Program-made: the position numbers and the translations under genes
Shown: in pieces, positions 9,063-17,800 of the stretch
How positions within the stretch are numbered: position 1 is the first letter of the stretch
Layout of the letters: every line of letters begins with the position of its first letter
Assembly (NCBI RefSeq): GCF_900104445.1
Contig: NZ_FNJI01000023.1
Span: 22,064-86,063 of the forward strand
Length of the DNA stretch: 64,000 bases
Source: Desulforhopalus singaporensis
GTDB taxonomy: Bacteria > Desulfobacterota > Desulfobulbia > Desulfobulbales > Desulfocapsaceae
Reading direction: 5' to 3'
The notes under the pieces: model-generated
The model's input: only the letters and a program-made list of their open reading frames with translations
Told to the model about the DNA's origin: nothing
The model's database searches: none

Positions 9063-10187
9063 TTAGCTCCAGTACCGGCAGTTGACCGAGGCGCCGCCCA
9101 TCTGCATGGGATTGCCCTCTCCCTGCATGCGGTCCTCAACCCAATGCCTATACTCTTCAGCAGTCGCCGTTTCCATCCCGATAAACTGCAGCACGTTTTT
9201 GATACTGTCCACTGTTCTTCTCGATTCCTCAATATCCAGGCTGGAGTTTGCCACCCCGGCCAGTCCGCGTCCAGGGGGCACGATCGAGGTGACCACGTTG
9301 GCACCTGCAAGCAGTCTTTTTTGCAGGCCGTTCAGGCCATCGATATCAAGAGAGGCGGGAATGAGCGTATCGGGAAGTACCAGCCGCATCACGCTGATAA
9401 CATTGAGTTCGCGATTACTGGTTACCGCACCGTACGATTCCAGCGGAGCTCCTTTTTGAGGAACAAAGGTCATGGCCCTGACCTGATCGGCTTTCATTTC
9501 CTTCATCGCCAATATCGAGTCGGCAATGTCGTCGAGGGTTTCACCTACGCCGGTCAGGATGCCCTCTTCGATAAGCATTCCGTTGCTTTTGGCCTCAACC
9601 TTGGTCGCGTACCGCTCTTTATAAGACTGACCGATGCGCAGCTTGTCAAAAAGCGATTCGGTATGCGTTTCCTGATAACAGGCGTACCATTCGGCACCAG
9701 CCTTGGCAAACTCGCTGATTGCCGCCTCGGGTGCCGCACCAGGTGAGAGCATAACCGGCAGACCGGTCTCAGAGCGGATCTTTCCGGTGAGCCGCACCAA
9801 CCTCTTTAAGCCGAAATCCGGATGAAACATCTCCGGGTCCTCACCCATGGTCAGGTCGATGAGGTGAACACCGGAATCCCTCAGGTTCCTCGCTGCTTCG
9901 ACAACTTCGCTCTCGTTTTTACGGTAGCGCGCCACCTCCCGGTTGTCCCGGCGATAGTGACAAAACGTACAATTGTTCTTGCAATAGGTAGAAAAGTATA
10001 CAAAACCATACAGGAATACTTTCTGGCCGAAATGTTTGGTACGAACCAGGCGGGCCACCCGCTGCAGCAACTCGACTTCGCTCTTTTTTTCAAGACCAAG
10101 CAGGTATTTTATCTCATCTCGGACAAGCGGCGTACCTTCCACCGGCTTACAGAGTATTGCGGGCAAAGAAAATCTATCTGTGTTCAT
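9063..10187 (-). CDS. pylB: PylB, radical SAM methylornithine synthase (pyrrolysine biosynthesis)
   Basis: 374 residues. The radical SAM motif CKNNCTFC (Cys69, Cys73, Cys76) sits in FVYFSTYCKNNCTFC, close to methanogen PylB. Further PylB-like blocks are IDLTMGEDP, EGILTGVGE, MTFVPQKGAPLE and LIPASLDIDGLNG. PylB converts L-lysine to (3R)-3-methyl-D-ornithine, the first step of pyrrolysine synthesis; PylC and PylD complete it. The start at 10187 has GGTGAGGAG 8 nt upstream. It faces the amber-containing mttB end to end. It stands alone: no pylS, pylC, pylD or tRNA-Pyl is seen beside it, unlike the usual pylTSBCD arrangement. Biotin synthase and HydE are relatives, but the conserved blocks favour PylB clearly. 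Confidence 0.93.
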   Translation of the reverse strand: MNTDRFSLPAILCKPVEGTPLVRDEIKYLLGLEKKSEVELLQRVARLVRTKHFGQKVFLYGFVYFSTYCKNNCTFCHYRRDNREVARYRKNESEVVEAARNLRDSGVHLIDLTMGEDPEMFHPDFGLKRLVRLTGKIRSETGLPVMLSPGAAPEAAISEFAKAGAEWYACYQETHTESLFDKLRIGQSYKERYATKVEAKSNGMLIEEGILTGVGETLDDIADSILAMKEMKADQVRAMTFVPQKGAPLESYGAVTSNRELNVISVMRLVLPDTLIPASLDIDGLNGLQKRLLAGANVVTSIVPPGRGLAGVANSSLDIEESRRTVDSIKNVLQFIGMETATAEEYRHWVEDRMQGEGNPMQMGGASVNCRYWS

Positions 10188-10855
10188 ACTGTTTACTCCT
10201 CACCAGACTGCTGATTATTTGCTGGGCACAACCTCGCCGATGACAATCCATCACTTCAGGACCGCGTCATCTTCGGTTTCATCAGGCGACGGATACCTTA
10301 CGATTTTGACAACTCCCAGGCGACCCGCTACGCTTTCAACTCTATAATGCACATTTTATACCATTTAACCAAAGCATTCGTTTTTTGCGAGATTTCAGAG
10401 AGTTATTCCAGAACATTGCTTATGGGACAACCATCAATAATGAGGCAAAACTGATTCACGAAAGGGTCGCAAATAAATATTGCATGTGATTCCGGCAAGC
10501 TAGAAACGAACCGATATCAACTCGTAAATATTTTTTTGGTAACAGTCCAATTTTATGCATTTTTAAAGAGAAGTTGATGCAAATATAACTCAAATCGCCA
10601 CGGAAGCTGCGGGTGTTCTGCTCGGTCAATCCTGGCGTCTATCCGGACAGTGGCGCCCAGATCCGGACAACTTTTCTGGAAGGATCTTCCAGCAACATAA
10701 AATCACTGGAAAAAGAACACTAAGGTGGCCGGGGACAAAAAGCGAAAAAACCGGTTTTCTCCCCGGTACTTGACAATGCTGCAACCTCCGCCGAAGACTC
10801 TGGCAAAAGAGATACTGCTGTTACAACAATATTACACTTGTGTCAGGACAATTCG
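10188..10855. other. 668-nt intergenic region upstream of pylB
   Basis: No protein gene is supported. The pylB-proximal part is AT-rich (10340-10620). The part from 10620 to 10700 is GC-rich and holds two direct copies of ATCCGGACA and a perfect hairpin, described separately. A 15-nt exact repeat (AAAACCGGTTTTCTC) occurs at 10747-10761 and again at 10881-10895, inside the end of the neighbouring stress-protein gene. No tRNA was recognised. Confidence 0.4.
10641..10692. repeat. repeated ATCCGGACA motif with adjacent hairpin (possible IS end remnant)
   Basis: ATCCGGACA at 10641-10649 and 10661-10669, with starts 20 nt apart, is followed by the perfect hairpin CTGGAAG-GAT-CTTCCAG (10676-10692). 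Spaced TGTCCGGAT-like repeats beside GGCGCC resemble the multi-repeat ends of some insertion sequences (IS21-type). No transposase is present, so this is at most a solo remnant. Confidence 0.25.
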
Positions 10856-11347
10856 TTACAGTTCAGGCAGCGGAACGATGAAAACCGGTTTTCTCGATCG
10901 CCTGAGAACACGCTTTGCCACGCTGCCGAGAAAGGTATGGGCAAATCCCTTCTCATGGGTGCCCATGACAATGACATCGACGTCGTACTTATCAGCCTTA
11001 CTGAGAATCTGCTCTTCAGGATACCCTTGACAGATATCGATCTTCACCTTGCTAAAACATGCTTCCGCGTCATCGGGAAGCTCTTCACGGCAATACGACT
11101 CCAGCCGCTGTTCCATTGCTGCAGTTGCTTCAGTTTTTTTTGTTTTACTCATCTGCTTCTGAGTATCTCCATCAATACACGCCTCGTAGAAGGCAAGCCT
11201 AGCCTCATGGGAAACTGTCTCGACCACGTGAAGAAGAGTTACCTTGGCGTCGAACTTTTCACCCAGCAGCATGGCATAGCGAAGCGCGAGGGCAGCACTT
11301 TGCGACAGATCGGTTGCATAGAGGATTTTGTCAATTTTGGGCATCAT
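10856..11347 (-). CDS. UspA family universal stress protein, TRAP-associated
   Basis: 163 residues covering one Usp domain. The N-terminus is KIDKILYATDLS and the C-terminal nucleotide-binding stretch is MGTHEKGFAHTFLGSVAKRV, which fits the ATP-binding UspA subgroup. The start at 11347 has AAGGAG 7 nt upstream. The gene lies 120 nt downstream of a TAXI-type TRAP permease on the same strand. In Halomonas the UspA protein TeaD is encoded with the TeaABC TRAP transporter and modulates it, so a regulatory link to the adjacent transporter is a reasonable inference. A second Usp-TRAP pair occurs at 55968-59507. Confidence 0.9.
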   Translation of the reverse strand: MMPKIDKILYATDLSQSAALALRYAMLLGEKFDAKVTLLHVVETVSHEARLAFYEACIDGDTQKQMSKTKKTEATAAMEQRLESYCREELPDDAEACFSKVKIDICQGYPEEQILSKADKYDVDVIVMGTHEKGFAHTFLGSVAKRVLRRSRKPVFIVPLPEL

Positions 11348-11467
11348 GTGATTTCTCCTTGTTTTTCAACAAACATCTTTTGCAATATGATTTGAATTGT
11401 TAAAATTCCCCTCCCTTAGTCTGATTATACCTTAAAATCACTGCATAATCCAAACTGTTGGATACTA

Positions 11468-13576
11468 TCACCGATGTTTTTTTCCATTTTTCGTAACATC
11501 AACTGTCTTATCAAAGAGGACAACCCTTCTTTTTTCTTTTGCCCGTATCACACGAAACCTCTGCCATGCGATGACAACGCAGTAGAGTCCCAGTCCTACC
11601 GGGAACAGGTAATATTTCAGCGACGGATCCAGGTTGATCATCGATGCCAGGCCGCCGGGATGAAACAGGATAAAAGCGGCACCCAGAAAAAACGGAACCT
11701 CATACAACTTATTCCTGGTAAAACACCACCCCTGCGCAAAATTTTCAAATGCCGACATTCCAATAAGGGCCATGGAAAAAATCAGGAGCGCATGGGGCAC
11801 CGAACTGATCTCATGCAGAATGAGATCGGGGTTGAAAACAAACATGAAGGCTATGACCGATGTTCTTATATCGTACAAGAACCCTTGTATGCCCGTGGGA
11901 ATCGGCTCTGACTCAGCGATGGCTGAAGCGGCATAGGCGGCAAGCCCCACAGGGGGAGTATCATCCGCCAGGATTCCAAAATAAAAACAGAACAGATGAG
12001 CGGCCATTATCGAGATCGCCAAACCGTAAGCCGTGCCGACCTGAACAATTATGGGAGCAGTCAGGGAAGCCATGACAATATAAGTGGCCGTAGTCGGCAA
12101 CCCCATCCCAAGCAGCAGACTCGCGGTTGCGGTGATTATAAGCAGCAGATAAATATTGCCGCGGGCCAGTCCCTCGACAATCTGGGTTATCATCCCGCCG
12201 ATCCCCATATTGACAATCCCGACGATGATGCCGGCGGCGGCACATGCAAGAGCCACCGACATCATGTTTTTCGAGCCCTGGATAAAAGCCGCTCCGATAA
12301 TTTTAAGACCTGCTGCAATTCCAGACAACAGCCCCCTGCGCTGTTGTCTCGCTCTTACTGCTTCCCGCACCACTATTATCAGGAGCAGCAGGAGTATCGA
12401 CCTGAAAGCCGCAAGCTCTGGGGAATGACGCAGCCAGACCAGTTCATAGAGCAGCATCGCCAGCGGAATAAAAAAATGCACCCCCCCGCGCAGCGTTTTC
12501 AAAAAGCCTGGGATATCTTCCTTGGCAAGACCTTCTATACCGTGTTTGCTCGCTTCCAGATGCGTTATGCAAAACAGTCCGAAATAGGACACAAATGCAG
12601 GAATTGCAGCTGCCTTGACCACGGCAATGTAAGGGACGTTTACGTACTCGGCGATGATAAAAGCGGCCGCCCCCATGATCGGCGGCATCAACTGCCCATC
12701 GGTGGATGCCGCGACTTCGGTGGCCGCGGCCTTTTTCGGCGGATACCCTACCTGCTTCATCAACGGAATGGTAAAAGGACCGGTGGTCACAATATTGGCG
12801 ATACTCGATCCTGAAACCAGCCCGGTGGCACCGCTTGACACCACAGCCGCCTTGGCCGGTCCGCCTTTATATCTGCCGAGCAGTGACAGCGCAAGATTGG
12901 TGAAAAACATTCCGGCGCCGGCCCGGTCCAGCAGTGCCCCGAGCAGGACAAAAAGGTAGACGATCGAAGAAGATACTCCCAGGGGAATACCGTAGATACC
13001 TTCGGTTGAAAGCGAGATGTTGCTTACATATTTGGTAACGGATACCCCCTTGAAGGCGAACAGGTACGGCAGGTACGGACCGGAAAAAGCATACGCGGTA
13101 AAAACAATCGCTATAATCGGCAGCGCCGGCCCGATGACCCTCCTGGCGGATTCAAGCAGCAGCAGCACCAGTATCACCCCGATGACAAGATCACGGGGAA
13201 TCGGCGCACCCGCACGCAGGGCCAGCCCGTTGTAATCAAAAACAATATACAGAGCGCACAGGGCTCCTGCCGACGCCAGCAGGTAATCGATGACCGGGAT
13301 CCTGTCGGTTACCGATAAAAAATTAAAAAATTTCACCTGCTTTTTCAGACATGGGTCCAACAGGAACAACAGCGCCATCGCAAAAGCCAGGTGAATCGCC
13401 CGGACCTTGGTGCTGTCAAGGACCAGAAATCCCGCAAGAGCCAATTGAAAAAGAGCCCAAAGGACCGCAATCGCCCCGGTGACCAAGGCTTCATATCTGC
13501 CAAGCGTTCTGACGTCACCGGTTTCCTTTTTCAGAAAATCGTCGGTAATTTTCGGTTCACTGCTTCCTTTTGGCAT
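11468..13576 (-). CDS. TRAP transporter permease, fused 4TM/12TM (DctQM-type, TAXI system)
   Basis: 702 residues of mostly hydrophobic helices. The first four or so segments (about 30-160) correspond to the small DctQ subunit and the remainder to the large DctM subunit, in one chain. Conserved stretches include ATGLVSGSSIANIVTTGPFTIPLMK and LLLGMGLPTTATYIVMA, typical of TRAP 4TM/12TM fusion proteins. These work with TAXI-family periplasmic binding proteins and drive uptake with an ion gradient. The binding protein gene lies upstream (13720-14715) and a UspA gene downstream. The substrate is unknown; characterised TAXI systems take up glutamate, 2-oxoglutarate or other organic acids. Confidence 0.9.
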   Translation of the reverse strand: MPKGSSEPKITDDFLKKETGDVRTLGRYEALVTGAIAVLWALFQLALAGFLVLDSTKVRAIHLAFAMALLFLLDPCLKKQVKFFNFLSVTDRIPVIDYLLASAGALCALYIVFDYNGLALRAGAPIPRDLVIGVILVLLLLESARRVIGPALPIIAIVFTAYAFSGPYLPYLFAFKGVSVTKYVSNISLSTEGIYGIPLGVSSSIVYLFVLLGALLDRAGAGMFFTNLALSLLGRYKGGPAKAAVVSSGATGLVSGSSIANIVTTGPFTIPLMKQVGYPPKKAAATEVAASTDGQLMPPIMGAAAFIIAEYVNVPYIAVVKAAAIPAFVSYFGLFCITHLEASKHGIEGLAKEDIPGFLKTLRGGVHFFIPLAMLLYELVWLRHSPELAAFRSILLLLLIIVVREAVRARQQRRGLLSGIAAGLKIIGAAFIQGSKNMMSVALACAAAGIIVGIVNMGIGGMITQIVEGLARGNIYLLLIITATASLLLGMGLPTTATYIVMASLTAPIIVQVGTAYGLAISIMAAHLFCFYFGILADDTPPVGLAAYAASAIAESEPIPTGIQGFLYDIRTSVIAFMFVFNPDLILHEISSVPHALLIFSMALIGMSAFENFAQGWCFTRNKLYEVPFFLGAAFILFHPGGLASMINLDPSLKYYLFPVGLGLYCVVIAWQRFRVIRAKEKRRVVLFDKTVDVTKNGKKHR

Positions 13577-13719
13577 AGTGATAAGTCAAGCCATGTACCT
13601 GAACAACAAACCAAAAGCGTTTTCAGCTCACTGGTCGGCACGGGTTCACGCTCTAGCGCGACTGACCGGCCCTTCGCAGACTTGAGCATCTTCTGCCAAG
13701 AGCCGGCAGTCTTCCTGGG

Positions 13720-14715
13720 TTAGTCAAGCAACGCAGGGGGAATCAACTCCAGCAGCCCGGCCTCCTTATAATATTTCAAGGCACCCTTGTGAATTGGCGC
13801 GGACAACCCCTGCAACATGTTTTCCCTGGTCAAGACAGAGTATGCGGGATGCAGCGTCTTGAACTCCTCAAGATTATCGAAGACTTCCTTGGTCACCGCA
13901 TAGGCGATCCTTTCATCCAGATCGCTTGAAGCGACAAAGGTCGCCTTTACCCCGACACTTTCTATATCACCGCCTCCCCCGAGGGCGTTTGGATAAAATT
14001 TTCCGGGAATTATCGCTTTTGCGTAGTAGGAGAATTTTTTGACCATGGCGTCGGCCCCCTCCCCGCTGATGGGAATAATCCGCACCTTGATCCGTCCCGA
14101 TGTCGCCTCCTTGATATTGCCATTGGGATGTCCTACCGTATAGAAAAACGCATCTACCTTTTCATCCTGAACAAGACCCGGCGCTTCAACCGCTTTTACC
14201 TGTTCCGCCACAATGGAATCAAGATTTACGCCGAAAGCGGCCAGCACATCCTTTGAATTCTGCAGCTGCCCCGAACCCGGGTTGCCGATATTTACTCTTT
14301 TCCCTTGTAAATCGGCAACGGACATGGCACCGCACTGCTCCGATGCTACCAGGGTGATGGTCTCCGGATGAATAGAGAAAAGAGCCCGCAGCTTTTTCTG
14401 AGGCCCCGCCTCCTTCCACTCAGCCAGCCCGTTGTACGCCTGATACTGTCTGTCCGACTGAGCGACCCCAAACTCGAGATCGCCGCTTAATACTGCATTT
14501 ATATTGTACACCGACCCCCCGGTTGACTCAACCGTGGCCTTGATCCCATATTCATCGAATTTTTTATTCAGCATCCTGCTGATTGCCCCTCCTGTTGGAT
14601 AGTAAACTCCTGTCACCCCGCCGGTGCCGATGGTGACAAAGTCGCGCGCAGAAACAGTCAGAGCGAGCCCAAAAACAATAACCCCCAGTGAAACAAGCGT
14701 TACAAGCTTCTTCAT
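13720..14715 (-). CDS. TAXI family TRAP transporter solute-binding protein
   Basis: 331 residues. A signal peptide (MKKLVTLVSLGVIVFGLALTVSA) is followed by FVTIGTGGVTGVYYPTGGAI, the hallmark of TAXI-type extracytoplasmic binding proteins. I chose the start at 14715 because GGAGGAAGATC precedes it and it opens directly on the signal peptide; the frame runs 24 codons further upstream without a ribosome site. The gene is first in the transcription unit with the fused permease (143-nt gap) and UspA. In the periplasm the protein would deliver its ligand to the permease. The ligand is not evident. Confidence 0.9.
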   Translation of the reverse strand: MKKLVTLVSLGVIVFGLALTVSARDFVTIGTGGVTGVYYPTGGAISRMLNKKFDEYGIKATVESTGGSVYNINAVLSGDLEFGVAQSDRQYQAYNGLAEWKEAGPQKKLRALFSIHPETITLVASEQCGAMSVADLQGKRVNIGNPGSGQLQNSKDVLAAFGVNLDSIVAEQVKAVEAPGLVQDEKVDAFFYTVGHPNGNIKEATSGRIKVRIIPISGEGADAMVKKFSYYAKAIIPGKFYPNALGGGGDIESVGVKATFVASSDLDERIAYAVTKEVFDNLEEFKTLHPAYSVLTRENMLQGLSAPIHKGALKYYKEAGLLELIPPALLD

Positions 14716-15001
14716 GATCTTCCTCCCGCAATTGTAAATGTTCGTATTCAACAGCCACGTAAAAAGGCACTTGTTCAATTCTATCAAACATCATCATCAA
14801 TGTCATTTACCCATCGGTTTTTTTTCACAAACTCCATTGCACTACAATCTTTTTCAATGCGATTTCATCAGATTACCCGGGAAACTACCCGACAACTCCC
14901 CATGCACATTAAGCGGTAGTTTTTTGCATCGGGCCCGGTTGACGGCAGTGACCGAAACGGCAAGGGATGCTATTTCTTGCCAGGCAGAAAAAATGCCATC
15001 G

Positions 15002-16579
15002 TTACCCTGGGCAATCACTATTTTCTGCAATGAGGGTTTGCATTTTTTCTATCCAGCAATCGCAGGAGGCGTCGACGACTATCACATGGGGTATTTCATC
15101 ATCTTCCAGCGGAGTCTGTTTTTTTAACTGATCGCACAGAACATCGAGCCCTGCCTCCGAAGCATCCCCTCCCAACGCCATCCGGCGTGCCACTCTGGTT
15201 CGCAGCTCGGATTCCGGCAGTTGAAAGTCGAGTATTATAAACACACAATCTCTATGGCGGGCGAGATCGTAAAACGGCTGGCGTTGACTGCGGCAAAGAA
15301 AAGTGGCGTCGACTATGACCGTGTATCCACTATCAACAAGGAGTGTGGCAAGAGACAGCAACCGGTTGTAGGTAGCGGCGGAAAACGTTGCTGTATAGAT
15401 GTTCTGCCCTGGAAGCGAGCCGCTTTTCTCGTCGGCACCCAGCCCGGCAAGTCGTTTTCTCTCGACATCTGATCGAAGCCAAACAGCGGAGAAACAGCAT
15501 ACAACCCTGGAAGAGACAGTGCTTTTTCCCGACCCTGAAACACCATGAGTAAGAACCAGGGTCGGCCGCACTGTTTGTGTATAGGACTGAGCCAAAACAA
15601 GATAGGTGGAAAACTCTTTTAAAACATTTTCCTTTTCACCGCTTTCATCCAGCTGTCCTGCCCGTATCGCCGCCACCTTGGCCCGTACCATCGCCCGGTA
15701 GACCTGGTAAAACCGCAACAGCGCAAGTCCCTGGAAATCGCCGGTTATTTCCAGATAGCTGTTGAGGGTCCTGGCGCCAAGTTCGGGGTAGCCTTTCTCA
15801 TCGAGATCCATCAACAGAAATGCAAGCTCGCTCATGGTATCTATCCAGCGCAGGTCGGGGTTGAACTCGATGCCGTCAAAAATTACCGGCTCGTTGTCGA
15901 TGAGCGTGATATTGCCAAGATGTAAATCTCCGTGGCATTCCCTGACAAACCCCTCGCGTCTTCTTTTGGCAAAGAGCTCCGTATGCTTCTGATACTGTTG
16001 CCTGGTCCACCGCTCGAGGCGGTCGATACGCCGTAGACAGTCCTGGTCCTCGATCAGTTTGCGGATATGAGAAAAATTATCCCACATCGGCTGGCCAAGC
16101 CGCTCACGGGTTCCGAAACCGGAAGAAACATCAGCGGCCGCAGCTTTTCCGTGAAACAGGGCGATACGACGGGCGATTGTATCAACTACCCCCTCGGTCA
16201 GCCGGTCGGTACAGCTTGAGAGCAGCCCCGCCTGATCAAAACGGTGCATGCGTACACAGTAGTCGACAACCTCACCAGAACCGCCCAGGACAGGCCGCTC
16301 CACCGAGCCGGTAATCGCCACGACATCGATATAGATCCCCGGAGCCAGCCGTCTGTTGAGCCTCACCTCCTCCCCGCAGTAGAAGCGACGTTTTTCAAGA
16401 GAGGAAAAATCAAGAAAACCAAGAGACAGGGGTTTCTTGATCTTATATGCCCGGTCGCCCGCAAGGATAACGCTTGAGATATGGGTCTCAATGACCTTGA
16501 CCGATCCGGCCCCCTGTTGAGTAAGGTCTCTGCTCAAACGCTCTATCAGCCGGCCGTGTCCGGCCATCTCTTCTGTCAT
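15002..16579 (-). CDS. two-domain kinase fusion: APH-like phosphotransferase plus P-loop kinase
   Basis: 525 residues. The N-terminal half (about 30-320) has the aminoglycoside-phosphotransferase/choline-kinase-like catalytic motif CHGDLHLGNI, then IFDGIEFNPDLRWID. The C-terminal third carries a P-loop (GVSGSGKST) and looks like an AAA_33/zeta-toxin-type kinase. This architecture is widespread in bacteria, and its substrate is not established to my knowledge. The start at 16579 is preferred because GGGGAG stands 6 nt upstream; an in-frame ATG at 16615 would add 12 residues. The gene is flanked on the same strand by a hydroxyacid dehydrogenase. No resistance role should be assumed. Confidence 0.8.
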   Translation of the reverse strand: MTEEMAGHGRLIERLSRDLTQQGAGSVKVIETHISSVILAGDRAYKIKKPLSLGFLDFSSLEKRRFYCGEEVRLNRRLAPGIYIDVVAITGSVERPVLGGSGEVVDYCVRMHRFDQAGLLSSCTDRLTEGVVDTIARRIALFHGKAAAADVSSGFGTRERLGQPMWDNFSHIRKLIEDQDCLRRIDRLERWTRQQYQKHTELFAKRRREGFVRECHGDLHLGNITLIDNEPVIFDGIEFNPDLRWIDTMSELAFLLMDLDEKGYPELGARTLNSYLEITGDFQGLALLRFYQVYRAMVRAKVAAIRAGQLDESGEKENVLKEFSTYLVLAQSYTQTVRPTLVLTHGVSGSGKSTVSSRVVCCFSAVWLRSDVERKRLAGLGADEKSGSLPGQNIYTATFSAATYNRLLSLATLLVDSGYTVIVDATFLCRSQRQPFYDLARHRDCVFIILDFQLPESELRTRVARRMALGGDASEAGLDVLCDQLKKQTPLEDDEIPHVIVVDASCDCWIEKMQTLIAENSDCPG

Positions 16580-16754
16580 CGCCCACTCCCCAGGTCTTTT
16601 GAGGTTTGTTGCCATAGCCCCTCAATCTTTTTTTATTGTACGATCACCGGAGGTTAATGTGCAAGGAGTAACGGTCCACCTGTCCCCTGGCCACAGCTGC
16701 CGCCTGCTGCAATATGTGCAACATCTTTGCGGAAGAGCTGGTGCAGCTCAGGAC

Positions 16755-17702
16755 TCAATATCCGCGGTCAGGGTCCACGATGCCGAGCAAGGTCCTGCCG
16801 TCTATCAGCCGGCGATAGTTCGCGATAAAGACAGGGGCCACATCTTCGGGCAGACTCTTTGCGGCGGTATGGGAAGTGATGAAGGTGTTGGGCGTCTTCC
16901 AGAGGGGGTGGGAGCGGGCCAGGGGTTCGCTGCAGAAGACATCGAGAACTGCCCCGGCTATTTCCCCTGTTTCCAGTGCCTCTACCAGAGACGCTTCATC
17001 AATGGCATTACCTCTGCCGACGTTGACTATAAGCGCAGTATCGCGCATTATCCTGAATATGGCCCGGTCGATCAGGTTGCTGGTGCCAGGCGTATCCGGC
17101 AGAACACACACCAGGTAATCCAGCTCTTTGACAAAATCTGCAAGTTGGTGGGGTAAGAAATGTCGGTCAACTTCCGGTGGCCTGGTCCCCCCCCTTGAGA
17201 ACCCGAAGACATTCATGCGAAAAAATTTTGCCGTCCGGGCGATAGCCCCTCCAATCGACCCGAGCCCCATTATACCGATGTTTTTGCCGTCAAGGGTGCC
17301 CGGAGTCGATTCATCCCATTGCGCTTGCTGCTGCTTGCAGAACCGGCCGATGACATTGCGTTCGCAGACCAGTAGATAACAGATGACGTACTCGGCTATT
17401 GCATGTCCGAAGACGGATTTTACTCCGGTAACAACAAACTGTTTTCCCCGGCTGGGAGCTATAAGAGGGGTCACCCCGGCCCACATCGACTGCACCCACT
17501 GCAGCCGTCCGGTTGTGTAAGAAAGGGCCTTGGCGACAAGGTCTGGTGTGCCGAAAAGAATATCACACTCCCCGAGAGTCTTTTCAGCCCCCTCAACCCG
17601 GCACGCCGTAACAATAGACAACCCTGGCAGAGACTCCTTTTCCAGGAGCTGCCGATAGCGGTTAGCATCCTCTGACAGGATAACAAGCTGATATCTGTTC
17701 AT
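16755..17702 (-). CDS. D-isomer-specific 2-hydroxyacid dehydrogenase
   Basis: 315 residues. The NAD-binding motif GLGSIGGAIA, the catalytic-region pattern VNVGRGNAIDEASLVEAL and TSHTAA (His of the Glu/His pair) place it in the D-2-hydroxyacid dehydrogenase family; the sequence is closest in style to the GhrA/YcdW-like, glyoxylate or hydroxypyruvate reducing branch. It would interconvert a 2-oxoacid and a D-2-hydroxyacid with NAD(P)H in the cytoplasm. The start at 17702 (MNRYQL) follows GGAGG and GGGG stretches; the frame extends 22 codons further upstream. It is about 100 nt downstream of pncB on the same strand. The substrate is not determined. Confidence 0.82.
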   Translation of the reverse strand: MNRYQLVILSEDANRYRQLLEKESLPGLSIVTACRVEGAEKTLGECDILFGTPDLVAKALSYTTGRLQWVQSMWAGVTPLIAPSRGKQFVVTGVKSVFGHAIAEYVICYLLVCERNVIGRFCKQQQAQWDESTPGTLDGKNIGIMGLGSIGGAIARTAKFFRMNVFGFSRGGTRPPEVDRHFLPHQLADFVKELDYLVCVLPDTPGTSNLIDRAIFRIMRDTALIVNVGRGNAIDEASLVEALETGEIAGAVLDVFCSEPLARSHPLWKTPNTFITSHTAAKSLPEDVAPVFIANYRRLIDGRTLLGIVDPDRGY

Positions 17703-17800
17703 TGCACCCCATCCTCCAACAGCTGACAGAGAACCGGTCAAGGTCCTGCTGAGTAAACAGGCGATCAAAGCCTTCGGGCCCAGACAATCGGGTGACGCTG

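Noticed and set aside
8835..9746. Long open frame of about 300 codons on the plus strand opposite pylB
   Set aside because: It lies antisense to a protein with clear radical-SAM motifs, has no ribosome site and shows no recognisable domain.
10747..10895. A 15-nt exact repeat (AAAACCGGTTTTCTC) as a mobile or regulatory element
   Set aside because: There are only two copies, one inside coding sequence, and the core is self-palindromic, so chance is a sufficient explanation.
15002..16579. An aminoglycoside resistance gene
   Set aside because: The phosphotransferase-like half is fused to a P-loop kinase, a broad architecture with no link to resistance.
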